NCBI RefSeq assembly: GCF_003574215.1
Contig: NZ_AP018558.1
Location: 1,759,501-1,823,500 of the forward strand
Direction of reading: 5' to 3'
DNA: 64,000 nt
DNA from: Hydrogenophilus thermoluteolus
Lineage (GTDB): Bacteria; Pseudomonadota; Gammaproteobacteria; Burkholderiales; Rhodocyclaceae
Made by a program: the position numbers and the translations under genes. The notes under the pieces are model-generated. The model was not told the DNA's origin. It saw only the letters and a program-made list of their open reading frames with translations, and made no database searches. Below are positions 44,085-51,784 of this stretch, piece by piece (position 1 is the stretch's first letter; every line of letters starts with the position of its first letter).

Positions 44085-45548
44085 TCATCGTTTCTTCTGG
44101 GGGCGCTTCCAGCCCGTGATCGAGCGCTGCGGTGCTCGCGAAAGCGTCAGCGCCTCTGGCGGCGCGTCTTTGGTAAGCGTCGTGCCCGCTCCCAACGTTG
44201 CGCCGCGCCCGACCCGCACCGGCGCAACCAGTTGCGTATCGCTGCCGATGAACGCGTCGTCCTCGATCACCGTCCGGTATTTGTTCGCTCCGTCGTAGTT
44301 GCAGGTGATCGTTCCCGCTCCGATATTGACCCGAGATCCCACCGTCGCGTCGCCCAGATAACTCAGGTGGTTGGCTTTGCTTCCTTCCCCGATTTCGCTG
44401 TTCTTCACTTCGACGAAGTTGCCGATGTGCACCCCGTCGGCGAGCACCGTCTTGGGCCGTATGCGGGCGTAGGGGCCGATCACCGCGTTCGCGCCGATCC
44501 GCGCACCGACGATATGCGAAAAGGGCTCGATGCGCGTCCCTGGCCCAACGACACAGTCCTGCAGCACAGAGTGCGCGCCGACCACCACGTCGTCGTGCAA
44601 TACCACCTCGCCCAGGAAGAGGCAACCGACGTCGATCGTCACGTCGCGCCCGCAGGTAAGCTCCCCGCGCAAGTCGAACCGCGCCGGGTCGAGCAAGGTT
44701 ACGCCCGAGGCCAAGAGCCGTTCCGCCGTCTGCCGTTGAAAAATCCGTTCCAACTCGGCAAGCTGCCGCTTGTCATTGACCCCGAGGGTCTCTTCTACCG
44801 TCTCCGGCTGCACCGCAACCACAGCAACCCCCTCGGCCACGGCACGTGCGACCACGTCGGTGAGGTAATACTCCCCTTGCGCATTGTTGGGGGTGAGCGC
44901 AGCAAGCCACGCCGCCAAGCGGGCTTTCGGCAAGACCATCACACCGGTATTGACTTCACGAATCGCACGTGTGGCTGCATCCGCATCTTTCTCTTCGACG
45001 ATTGCGGCAACACCACCTGCGCCATCGCGCACGATTCGCCCGTACCCGCTCGGATTTTCGAGGGTCACCGTAAGCAGCGCGACCCCGTCGCACGCGGTTG
45101 CCGCGGCGACGAGCCGCACGAGCGTCGACGGCCGAATGAGCGGAACGTCACCATAGAGGACCAGAGTCCATCGTGCTGGCGAATCGGCGAGCGCCGGTAG
45201 CGCTACCTGCAGCGCATGACCGGTGCCAAGCTGCGGCGTCTGCGCCACCGTGCGCCAGATGTCTGAACCGGTTTGCTCGGGCGCCTTCTGTGGCGCAGTC
45301 GGCCCGTTCCCACTGCTTGCAGACACCCTCTGGCGCGAATACCACGCCGCGAGCGCAGCGGTTACCTGCGCCGCTTCATGACCGACCACCACCACGCCTT
45401 GCGCGGGAGCGAGCGCTTCTGCGGTATCGAGCACGTGAAAAAGGAGTGGCCGCCCCGCAAGCGGCTGCAACACCTTTGGCCGCGCCGAACGCATCCGCGT
45501 CCCTTTTCCCGCAGCCAGAACGACGATATCGACTGTGTGCGGTGTCAT
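44085..45548 (-). CDS. glmU: Bifunctional UDP-GlcNAc pyrophosphorylase / GlcN-1-P acetyltransferase GlmU
   Basis: A 487-residue enzyme that acetylates glucosamine 1-phosphate and joins it to UTP to give UDP-GlcNAc. The N-terminal nucleotidyltransferase has LAAGKGTRMRSARPKVLQPLAG; the C-terminal left-handed beta helix has FVEVKNSEIGEGSKANHLSYLGDA. It is about 30 residues longer than usual, because a Ser/Pro/Gly-rich insertion sits at about residues 68-98, before QLGTGHALQ. It is cotranscribed with glmS. Confidence 0.96.
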   Translation of the reverse strand: MTPHTVDIVVLAAGKGTRMRSARPKVLQPLAGRPLLFHVLDTAEALAPAQGVVVVGHEAAQVTAALAAWYSRQRVSASSGNGPTAPQKAPEQTGSDIWRTVAQTPQLGTGHALQVALPALADSPARWTLVLYGDVPLIRPSTLVRLVAAATACDGVALLTVTLENPSGYGRIVRDGAGGVAAIVEEKDADAATRAIREVNTGVMVLPKARLAAWLAALTPNNAQGEYYLTDVVARAVAEGVAVVAVQPETVEETLGVNDKRQLAELERIFQRQTAERLLASGVTLLDPARFDLRGELTCGRDVTIDVGCLFLGEVVLHDDVVVGAHSVLQDCVVGPGTRIEPFSHIVGARIGANAVIGPYARIRPKTVLADGVHIGNFVEVKNSEIGEGSKANHLSYLGDATVGSRVNIGAGTITCNYDGANKYRTVIEDDAFIGSDTQLVAPVRVGRGATLGAGTTLTKDAPPEALTLSRAPQRSITGWKRPQKKR

Positions 45549-45655
45549 CTTCCCTCGCCCTCACCGTGACCCTAGGATTTTCGCACAACAAAGCCCATAT
45601 CGACCGCTTCGATTTCTGCCGACCGCGGCTCGCTCGATTTGCGCCGCCCCGTTTT

Positions 45656-45683
45656 TTGCCTTCTCAAACAATGCCGCTACAAT
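45656..45683 (+). promoter_or_regulatory. Probable folB promoter
   Basis: TTGCCT at 45656-45661 and TACAAT at 45678-45683 with a 16-bp spacer, about 24 bp before the folB ATG, in the gap divergent from glmU. Confidence 0.5.
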
Positions 45684-45706
45684 CGCGCCGATACGCCTGA
45701 AGACGA

Positions 45707-46087
45707 ATGCCTATGTACGAAGTGTTCATCGACGAGATGGAAGTGGTCGTCCCGGTGGGGCTCTGCCCGCACGAACGGCTGGCCCCGCAACGCTTACTCG
45801 TCTCCGTTCGCGCACGCGGCGCGCTGCCGATCCGTCCGCATGACCTCAGCGCGTGCATCGACTATTCGCTCGCCGTCGACCGGGTCAGCGCTTGGCAGTC
45901 GGCGCCCCATGTCGACCTCCTGGAAACGCTCGCCACCGAACTCGTCGACCACCTCTTTCGCCACGATCCGAAAATCGATTGGGTCGAGGTGACGCTTGCC
46001 AAACCAGATTTTTACCCAAACGCCCGCGCCGTAGGGGTGCGCATTGCGCACTCGCGTGACAGCTATGCGGCGCGCACGGCGTTATAA
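45707..46087 (+). CDS. folB: Dihydroneopterin aldolase FolB
   Basis: A 126-residue enzyme of folate synthesis that cleaves dihydroneopterin to hydroxymethyl-dihydropterin and glycolaldehyde. It has the family pattern VGLCPHERLAPQRLLVSV, then CIDYSLAVDRV, LLETLATELVDHLF and VTLAKPDFYPNARAVGV. A second ATG two codons on (45713) is an equally likely start. It is followed after 33 bp by sbtA, with a TATAAT at 46083-46088 that could be the -10 of an sbtA promoter. Confidence 0.92.
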   Translation: MPMYEVFIDEMEVVVPVGLCPHERLAPQRLLVSVRARGALPIRPHDLSACIDYSLAVDRVSAWQSAPHVDLLETLATELVDHLFRHDPKIDWVEVTLAKPDFYPNARAVGVRIAHSRDSYAARTAL

Positions 46088-46120
46088 TTATGAATTACGA
46101 TCATTTCGTCGGAAGCAATC

Positions 46121-47059
46121 ATGGCATTCGATCCGGTTCCGCTCTTCTTCGTACTGGGTTTTCTGGCGCGACTCGCGCGTTCTGACCTCAAAATCCCCGG
46201 ACAACTCTACGAAGCCCTTTCGATCTATCTGCTCCTGGCGATCGGTCTCAAAGGCGGTGTGGAACTTGCCAAAGAGCCTTTCTTCGAAGTCGCACCCAAA
46301 GCAGGGGTAACGATCCTCTTGGGCGTGCTCATCCCGCTCGTTGCGTTTCCCATCCTCACCCGTTTGGGTCGACTGCCGCGGCCCGACGCCGCGTCGATCG
46401 CCGGTCATTACGGTTCGGTGAGCGCGGTGACGTTTGCGGTCGCGCTCGACTTTCTCCGCGCCAAAAACGTCCCATTCGAAGCGTACGCGCCGCTTTTCCT
46501 CGTCCTTCTTGAGATCCCCGGGATCATCGTCGGGATTCTTCTGGCGCGGATGGGTAACCTCCAAACCGTCCGCTGGGGACCACTCGCGCACGAGGTCCTT
46601 TTAGGGAAAAGTATCGTGCTCTTGGCAGGGGGACTCGTCGTGGGTTGGCTCGCCGGCCCCGAAAAGATCGCCCCGCTCGAACCGTTCTATTTCGTCGGCT
46701 TCAAAGGAGCGCTATCGCTCTTTCTCTTGGAAATGGGGCTCGTCGCGGCCGGGCAGATCGACGCGCTGAAGCGTGCCGGGGTATTTCTGACGGTTTTCGG
46801 TGTCGTGATGCCGCTCATCTCTGCTACCCTAGGATTCATCGCCGCGGCAATCGCCGGCCTTTCCGCAGGCGGCGCGATGCTGTTGGCAACGCTCGCCGCG
46901 AGCGCCTCCTACATCGCGGCCCCCGCAGCGATGCGCATCGCCGTGCCCGAAGCCAACCCGGCGCTCTCGATCGGCGCATCGCTCGTGGTCACCTTCCCCT
47001 TCAACATTCTGGTTGGCATCCCGCTGTATTATTTCGTATCCCAACAGATCATTGGATAA
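46121..47059 (+). CDS. sbtA: SbtA-family sodium-dependent bicarbonate transporter
   Basis: A 312-residue inner-membrane protein with about ten segments of the SbtA (DUF897) family, which takes up bicarbonate with sodium. Inverted repeats show in PGQLYEALSIYLLLAIGLKGGVELA and in PFYFVGFKGALSLFLLEMGLVAAG. The motif GHYGSVSAVTFAVAL, facing the substrate in known structures, is present. A PII-like partner follows in 4 bp. It suggests inorganic-carbon accumulation in an autotroph. Confidence 0.92.
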   Translation: MAFDPVPLFFVLGFLARLARSDLKIPGQLYEALSIYLLLAIGLKGGVELAKEPFFEVAPKAGVTILLGVLIPLVAFPILTRLGRLPRPDAASIAGHYGSVSAVTFAVALDFLRAKNVPFEAYAPLFLVLLEIPGIIVGILLARMGNLQTVRWGPLAHEVLLGKSIVLLAGGLVVGWLAGPEKIAPLEPFYFVGFKGALSLFLLEMGLVAAGQIDALKRAGVFLTVFGVVMPLISATLGFIAAAIAGLSAGGAMLLATLAASASYIAAPAAMRIAVPEANPALSIGASLVVTFPFNILVGIPLYYFVSQQIIG

Positions 47060-47063
47060 CGAG

Positions 47064-47369
47064 ATGAAAACGCGCGCTACCCGACAACTCGTCGTGATCA
47101 TTGCCGAAGAAGCGATCGAAGGGCTGCTCACTACCGACGTGATGCGCCTGGGTGCCCATGGTTACAGCGTCTGCGAAGTCCGCGGTCAGGGCTCCCGCGG
47201 TTCCCGCAGCGGTGAATGGGAAGCCGCGAAAACGGTCCGCATCGAGGTACTCTGTTCGCCGGAAGTTGCCGACGCGATTCTCGATCACGTCCTGACCCAC
47301 TACTTCCGCCATTATGCCGTGGTGGCTTATACGTTCGAAGTGGGCGTGTTACGACCGGAGAAGTTTTGA
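47064..47369 (+). CDS. sbtB: PII-like regulator SbtB
   Basis: A 101-residue PII-like protein paired with SbtA, which it binds to block transport according to adenine-nucleotide state. It has the ferredoxin-like core QLVVIIAEEAIEGLLTTDVMRLGAHGYSV, a T-loop VRGQGSRGSRSGEW, and the TFEVGVLRPEKF end. It lacks the C-terminal CGPxGC redox loop known from cyanobacterial SbtB. The frame is open to 47013, but the ATG at 47064 fits the fold. Confidence 0.87.
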   Translation: MKTRATRQLVVIIAEEAIEGLLTTDVMRLGAHGYSVCEVRGQGSRGSRSGEWEAAKTVRIEVLCSPEVADAILDHVLTHYFRHYAVVAYTFEVGVLRPEKF

Positions 47370-47419
47370 ACCCCTTCAGCGTTCCTTGGCACGAAAACAG
47401 ATCGTCGGTATGCAAGGGA

Positions 47420-47509
47420 TGGCGGAGGCGGTGAGATTCGAACTCACGAGGGGCGCAAACCCCTGGCGGTTTTCAAGACCGCTGCCTTAAACCACTCGGC
47501 CACGCCTCC
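47420..47509 (-). tRNA. tRNA-Ser (TGA)
   Basis: A 90-nt type II tRNA with a 7-bp acceptor stem GGAGGCG/CGCCTCC, discriminator G and encoded CCA. The anticodon loop is CTTGAAA (TGA), and a long variable arm is built around AGGGGTTTGCGCCCCT, as in serine tRNAs. Confidence 0.96.
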
Positions 47510-47536
47510 GATCGGGCGCAATTGTACCGTAAAACC

Positions 47537-47974
47537 TCACACCAACGCGACATCTTCGCCGCGCCCCAATTCGGCAGTCAGCGCGGCACGCATCGTTTCG
47601 CATGTCGCAACGGCCCGAACGGACGGGCGATTGCGGACGCGTCGACCCCAGTAGGGCTCAGGAAAATGGGGATCGTCTCGGTAGCGAGGGATCACATGCC
47701 AATGCAGGTGCGGCACCACGTTCCCGAACGCAGCCAGATTGACCTTGTCGGGTTGCGCCTCCGCGCGGAGGGCACGCTCGACGCCCCATAAAATCCGCCA
47801 CAGATGGTTCGCCTCAGCCCAGGAAAGATCGGTCATCTCCTCGACGTGCCGCTGCCAGATCACACGGAGATATCCCGGATACTCGGGATCTTGCACCCAT
47901 ACGACGCGACACATTCGGTTTTGCCAAACGATGGGCAACACTTCTGACGCACACAAGGGACAAGGTGGAGGCAT
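47537..47974 (-). CDS. HIT family nucleotide hydrolase/transferase
   Basis: A 145-residue HIT-superfamily protein. The histidine triad reads HLHWHVIPRYRDD (about residues 88-100), preceded by the core VNLAAFGNVVP. An N-terminal CPLC could bind a metal. Members hydrolyse adenylated compounds such as diadenosine polyphosphates or AMP-lysine. The exact substrate cannot be told. It ends 28 bp upstream of the start of tRNA-Ser on the same strand. Confidence 0.9.
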   Translation of the reverse strand: MPPPCPLCASEVLPIVWQNRMCRVVWVQDPEYPGYLRVIWQRHVEEMTDLSWAEANHLWRILWGVERALRAEAQPDKVNLAAFGNVVPHLHWHVIPRYRDDPHFPEPYWGRRVRNRPSVRAVATCETMRAALTAELGRGEDVALV

Positions 47975-47987
47975 CGCAAACGACCTG

Positions 47988-48014
47988 CTGACAACGCGCA
48001 GTGATCAGTATAAT
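47988..48014 (+). promoter_or_regulatory. Possible promoter of the hemerythrin gene
   Basis: CTGACA at 47988-47993 and TATAAT at 48009-48014. The 15-bp spacer is short, so the -35 assignment is weak, but the -10 is a perfect match 36 bp before the ATG. Confidence 0.45.
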
Positions 48015-48049
48015 CTCTGTATATCCATCTTTGCTACCGTGCGCGTTCC

Positions 48050-48505
48050 ATGGCCAACGACAAATCCGGTTTTACGCCCTTAGAGTGGCGTCCGCAACTC
48101 GCGGTGGGTCATGAAAAGATCGACAAAGACCACAAGCGGTTGATCGAACTCATCAACGAGGTGCAATCCCTCTTTGTCACGCATGCCTCGATGGGGGTGC
48201 TTACGCTTGCGCTCGACGCGCTTCACGACTACACGCGTGATCACTTTGCGCGTGAAGAGTCGGTCATGCGAAAAATTGACTACCCCCACTTTCACAAGCA
48301 CGCGCAAGCCCACGAAACGCTCGTCCGGCGCCTCAACGACCTGACCGAAAAGATCCTGCTGGCCCACTCCCAACAAACCTCAGCCGATAGTCTACCCAAG
48401 GAAAATAAAGAAGCGCTGTTACAACTGTTGCGCGACTGGTTGATCCACCATGTGATCCAGGAAGATCTCAAAATGAGGGACTACCTCCTGGGCGCAGCGG
48501 TCTGA
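48050..48505 (+). CDS. Bacteriohemerythrin
   Basis: A 151-residue four-helix di-iron oxygen-binding protein. Iron ligands are visible in GHEKIDKDH (H21), HDYTRDHFAREE, HFHKHAQAHETL and HHVIQEDLKMRDYL, with a 20-residue insertion between helices 3 and 4. It may store or carry oxygen, or protect against it. It is followed by a TSUP permease after 16 bp. Confidence 0.93.
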   Translation: MANDKSGFTPLEWRPQLAVGHEKIDKDHKRLIELINEVQSLFVTHASMGVLTLALDALHDYTRDHFAREESVMRKIDYPHFHKHAQAHETLVRRLNDLTEKILLAHSQQTSADSLPKENKEALLQLLRDWLIHHVIQEDLKMRDYLLGAAV

Positions 48506-48521
48506 CGCGCGTACGCGCCTC

Positions 48522-49373
48522 ATGGAATTTCTCGACACCCCATTCACCGCGTGGTTCGGTGTGATTCTGGGCGGTGCCGCCGCGGGGGCGATGAATGCGC
48601 TCGCTGGCGGCGGCACCTTCTTCTCCTTTCCGGCACTGCTCGCAGCCGGTTTGCCCCCGGTTGTCGCCAATGCCACCAATTCGGTGGCGCTCTGGCCAGC
48701 GAGCCTCTTCACCGCCTGGGCGTACCGGCACGAATTGCGCCGCTATGCCCACCACCTTGTCGTAATGGTCGTGATTGCGTTGATCGGAGGCGCGCTGGGT
48801 GCTGTGCTTTTGCTTTTCACCCCCAACCGAACCTTCGCAACGCTCATTCCTTGGCTTTTGCTCATTGCAACACTGCTTTTTGCCGCGGCACCACGCATCA
48901 ACCGCTGGCTTACGAAGCAGCGGCAAACCGCTGCATCAGCCATTTCGCCCCAACCCCTGGCCGAGAAACGAAACGATACCGTCATAGCGCCCCCCGGCAG
49001 CAGCATTGCCCACCCGGGTGCGCGTCTGTTCCAGTTCTTCGTCGCGATCTACGGCGGTTTCTTTGGTGCAGGGATGGGAATTGTGATGATCGCGGCGATT
49101 GCGCTGCAACGCATCGAAGACATCCATGAAATCCAGGCCCTCAAAAACCTGCTCTCAGCGGCGATCTATACGGTAGCAGCGGCGACCTTCGTTATCGGCG
49201 GTGCGGTGAGCTGGCCCCACCTCGTGGTCACCGCGATGAGCGCCAGCGTCGGGGGATATCTCGCTGGTCGCGTCGCGCGACGCTTACCCGCGAAGTGGCT
49301 TCGCACCTTCGTCCTCTTCGTCGGAACCGCGCTCACCTGCTATTATTTCGTTTCCGTCTATGGAGCCCCGTAA
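48522..49373 (+). CDS. TSUP family (TauE/SafE) membrane permease
   Basis: A 283-residue membrane protein with about eight segments. The first repeat has GGAAAGAMNALAGGGTFFSFPALLAAGLPP and NATNSVALWP. The second has FFGAGMGIVMIAAIAL and QALKNLLSAAIYTVAA. TSUP proteins export sulfite, sulfonates or organic acids. The substrate is unknown; the neighbouring glyoxylate genes may hint at an organic acid, but that is a guess. Confidence 0.88.
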   Translation: MEFLDTPFTAWFGVILGGAAAGAMNALAGGGTFFSFPALLAAGLPPVVANATNSVALWPASLFTAWAYRHELRRYAHHLVVMVVIALIGGALGAVLLLFTPNRTFATLIPWLLLIATLLFAAAPRINRWLTKQRQTAASAISPQPLAEKRNDTVIAPPGSSIAHPGARLFQFFVAIYGGFFGAGMGIVMIAAIALQRIEDIHEIQALKNLLSAAIYTVAAATFVIGGAVSWPHLVVTAMSASVGGYLAGRVARRLPAKWLRTFVLFVGTALTCYYFVSVYGAP

Positions 49374-49425
49374 CGCAACTCGTTGCGGAAAAATCCGTTC
49401 ATTGTGACTTAGGGAGACAAAAACG

Positions 49426-51024
49426 ATGTCTGCACTACCTGACGGCGTGACGATCAACGCCCCGATGCACCCACGCTTCGACGAGATTCTGACACCAGAG
49501 GCGCTGTCATTCGTAGCCAAACTGCACCGGAAATTCGAACCACGGCGGCAAGAACTCCTGCGCGCGCGCGTCGAACGGCAAGCGCGCATCGACGCAGGGG
49601 AAATGCCCAATTTCCTTCCCGAAACGGCGCACATTCGCGAAGGCGACTGGAAGATCGCACCGGTGCCCAAAGCGTTGGAATGCCGCCGCGTCGAAATCAC
49701 AGGCCCTGCGTCGGATCGCAAGATGGTGATCAACGCGTTCAACTCCGGCGCGGACAGCTACATGACCGACTTCGAAGACGCGAACAGTCCCAACTGGTTC
49801 AACCAGATCCAAGGGCAGATCAACGTCTATGACGCGATTCGCCGTCAGATCGATTTCGTTGCCGAAAACGGCAAGGAATACAAACTGAATGAGAAAATCG
49901 CGGTGCTGCAAATCCGTCCGCGCGGCTGGCACCTGGACGAAAAACACGTTCTTGTCGACGGGCAACGCGTCTCTGGTGGGCTTTTCGATTTCGGCTTGGC
50001 CTTTTTCCACAACGCCAAAGAGCAGATCGCGCGCGGCGCCGGCCCCTTCTACTACCTGCCGAAGCTCGAAAACCATCTCGAAGCGCGGTTGTGGAACGAC
50101 GTCTTCCATTTCGCCGAAGACGAATTGGGACTGCCGCGGGGCACGATCAAAGCGACTGTTCTCATCGAAACGATCCTGGCCGCGTTCGAGATGGAAGAAA
50201 TCCTCTATGAACTGCGTGACCACTCGGCAGGTCTCAACGCAGGGCGCTGGGACTACATCTTCTCCTGCATCAAAAAGTTCAAGAAAAACAAAGACTTCTG
50301 CCTGGCCGACCGCAATTTGATCACCATGGAAGTTCCCTTCATGCGTGCCTACGCCCTTTCGGTCGTCAAAGCGTGCCATAAGCGCGGCGCCCCGGCGATC
50401 GGCGGCATGAGCGCGCTGATCCCGATCAAAAACGACCCGGAAGCGAACGCGCGTGCGCTCGAAGGTGTGCGCAAAGACAAGCGGCGCGACGCGAACGACG
50501 GCTTCGACGGCGGCTGGGTCGCCCACCCCGGTTTGGTGCCGATCGCGATGGAAGAGTTCGTCGCGGTGCTCGGCGACAAACCCAACCAGTGGGAAAAACA
50601 GCGTACGGAAACCTTCACGGCGAAGGAGCTACTCGATTTCCGTCCGGAACAGCCGATCACCGAAGCGGGGCTGCGCAACAACATCAACGTGGCGATCCAC
50701 TACCTGGGCGCATGGCTCAACGGCAACGGTGCGGTGGCGATCCACAACCTGATGGAAGATGCCGCAACCGCAGAGATCGCGCGCTCGCAAGTGTGGCAAT
50801 GGGTCTATAGCCCGAAAGGGATCTTGACCGACGGACGCAAGGTCACCGCAGAGCTCGTCCGCTCCCTGATCCCGGAAGAGCTCGACAAGGTGAAAGCGGT
50901 GGTCGCCGCCCAAGGCGAACCGCTGGAAACGTATGAACAAGCGGCGCAAATCTTCGAGAAGATCGCATTGGATCCGGAATTCCCCGAATTCCTGACGTTG
51001 CCGCTCTACGAAGCCATGCCGTAG
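49426..51024 (+). CDS. aceB: Malate synthase A
   Basis: A 532-residue enzyme that condenses glyoxylate with acetyl-CoA to malate in the glyoxylate shunt. It has the family signatures SYMTDFEDANSPNW, KAVLIETI-like ATVLIETILAAFEMEEILYEL (Mg-binding Glu), KKNKDFCLADRNLITMEVPFM and GGWVAHPGLVPIAM. Length is normal for form A. A GGGAG sequence precedes the start. A strong terminator follows. No aceA lies in this window. Confidence 0.97.
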   Translation: MSALPDGVTINAPMHPRFDEILTPEALSFVAKLHRKFEPRRQELLRARVERQARIDAGEMPNFLPETAHIREGDWKIAPVPKALECRRVEITGPASDRKMVINAFNSGADSYMTDFEDANSPNWFNQIQGQINVYDAIRRQIDFVAENGKEYKLNEKIAVLQIRPRGWHLDEKHVLVDGQRVSGGLFDFGLAFFHNAKEQIARGAGPFYYLPKLENHLEARLWNDVFHFAEDELGLPRGTIKATVLIETILAAFEMEEILYELRDHSAGLNAGRWDYIFSCIKKFKKNKDFCLADRNLITMEVPFMRAYALSVVKACHKRGAPAIGGMSALIPIKNDPEANARALEGVRKDKRRDANDGFDGGWVAHPGLVPIAMEEFVAVLGDKPNQWEKQRTETFTAKELLDFRPEQPITEAGLRNNINVAIHYLGAWLNGNGAVAIHNLMEDAATAEIARSQVWQWVYSPKGILTDGRKVTAELVRSLIPEELDKVKAVVAAQGEPLETYEQAAQIFEKIALDPEFPEFLTLPLYEAMP

Positions 51025-51029
51025 CCGCG

Positions 51030-51060
51030 AAAGGGGCGCAACCAAGCGCCCTTTTCTTTT
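51030..51060 (+). terminator. Rho-independent terminator of aceB
   Basis: AAAGGGGCGC at 51030-51039 pairs with GCGCCCTTTT at 51046-51055 (one G-T wobble, loop AACCAA) and leads into a T-rich tract. Confidence 0.85.
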
Positions 51061-51093
51061 GGCTGCTTTCTCTCGGGCTGAGGCGCGGTCACG

Positions 51094-51414
51094 ATGCCAA
51101 TGCTGACCCACGACGAACGCAACGCGCGGGCGGAAACGATCCGCAAAGCGTTTTGGCAACGCACGCGCCGTTTGACGTGGGCCGAACTTGTCGTCTGGCT
51201 GCTCTACAACTTTGCGATCGTCTGGTGGGCCGAGCCGATGAGCCGGATCACCCTCTGGGGCATTCCACTCAGCTTCCTCAATCTCTCGTTTTTTTCACTC
51301 GTACTTTTTACCGTATTGGCAACCGGCTACGCCGTGCTGGTCAATCGTTGGGCGCGTTCTGCGCGCGCTCAGCTTTCAGCGCTTGCTTCGCCCGCCAATG
51401 GGCGTGTCGACTGA
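51094..51414 (+). CDS. Small two-helix membrane protein, distant DUF4212-like
   Basis: A 106-residue protein with two membrane segments (LVVWLLYNFAIVWW, FFSLVLFTVLATGYAVLVNRW). Its layout resembles the DUF4212 small subunit of sodium/solute symporters, including FWQRTRRLTW at the start and GIPLSF before helix 2, but similarity is distant. It overlaps the 3' end of the minus-strand gene 51341-51733 by 74 bp. Function is not known. A start at 51100 is equally possible. Confidence 0.55.
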   Translation: MPMLTHDERNARAETIRKAFWQRTRRLTWAELVVWLLYNFAIVWWAEPMSRITLWGIPLSFLNLSFFSLVLFTVLATGYAVLVNRWARSARAQLSALASPANGRVD

Positions 51415-51733
51415 GCGCAAAATCCAGGATCAATTTCAACCAGATCGTCGTTCCCGCAATCGCGGTCCAGGTATCGAACGGTAGTGCCAAGACGATCACA
51501 CCATAGATCACATACGCGGTGACCGCACCGGCAACGAGATTGATTGCCGCGGTGTACGGCGCCCACCGTTCCGGATCGGGCGGCGGCTCTCCCCCTTTCA
51601 ATGCCACTTCGGAGTAGTCGCGCTGGACGATGATACGAAACGCGCGGCGTAACCAGACGAAGGTTACTGGAAAAAGTGCCAAAAAGAGGATCCAATTGAT
51701 CGCAAGTGAGACGGTCAAATGGATGCTTTCCAT
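51341..51733 (-). CDS. Unrecognised three-helix membrane protein
   Basis: A 130-residue protein with three predicted membrane segments (INWILFLALFPVTFVWL, INLVAGAVTAYVIYGVIVLAL, AGTTIWLKLILDFAL) and charged loops. I do not recognise the family. The ATG at 51733 is 51 bp beyond the actP stop and just after the actP terminator, so it might be read through from actP. It overlaps the 51094-51414 gene tail to tail. Coding composition is normal for the window. Confidence 0.6.
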   Translation of the reverse strand: MESIHLTVSLAINWILFLALFPVTFVWLRRAFRIIVQRDYSEVALKGGEPPPDPERWAPYTAAINLVAGAVTAYVIYGVIVLALPFDTWTAIAGTTIWLKLILDFALSRHAHWRAKQALKAERAQNAPND

Positions 51734-51743
51734 AGGTCGTATC

Positions 51744-51777
51744 CTCAGAAAACAAGCCGCCAACCGAAGTTGGCGGC
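51744..51777 (-). terminator. Rho-independent terminator of actP
   Basis: A perfect 9-bp stem, GCCGCCAAC with GTTGGCGGC around a CGAA tetraloop (51756-51777). On the minus strand it is followed by TTGTTTTC. Confidence 0.85.
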
Positions 51778-51784
51778 CTGCACA

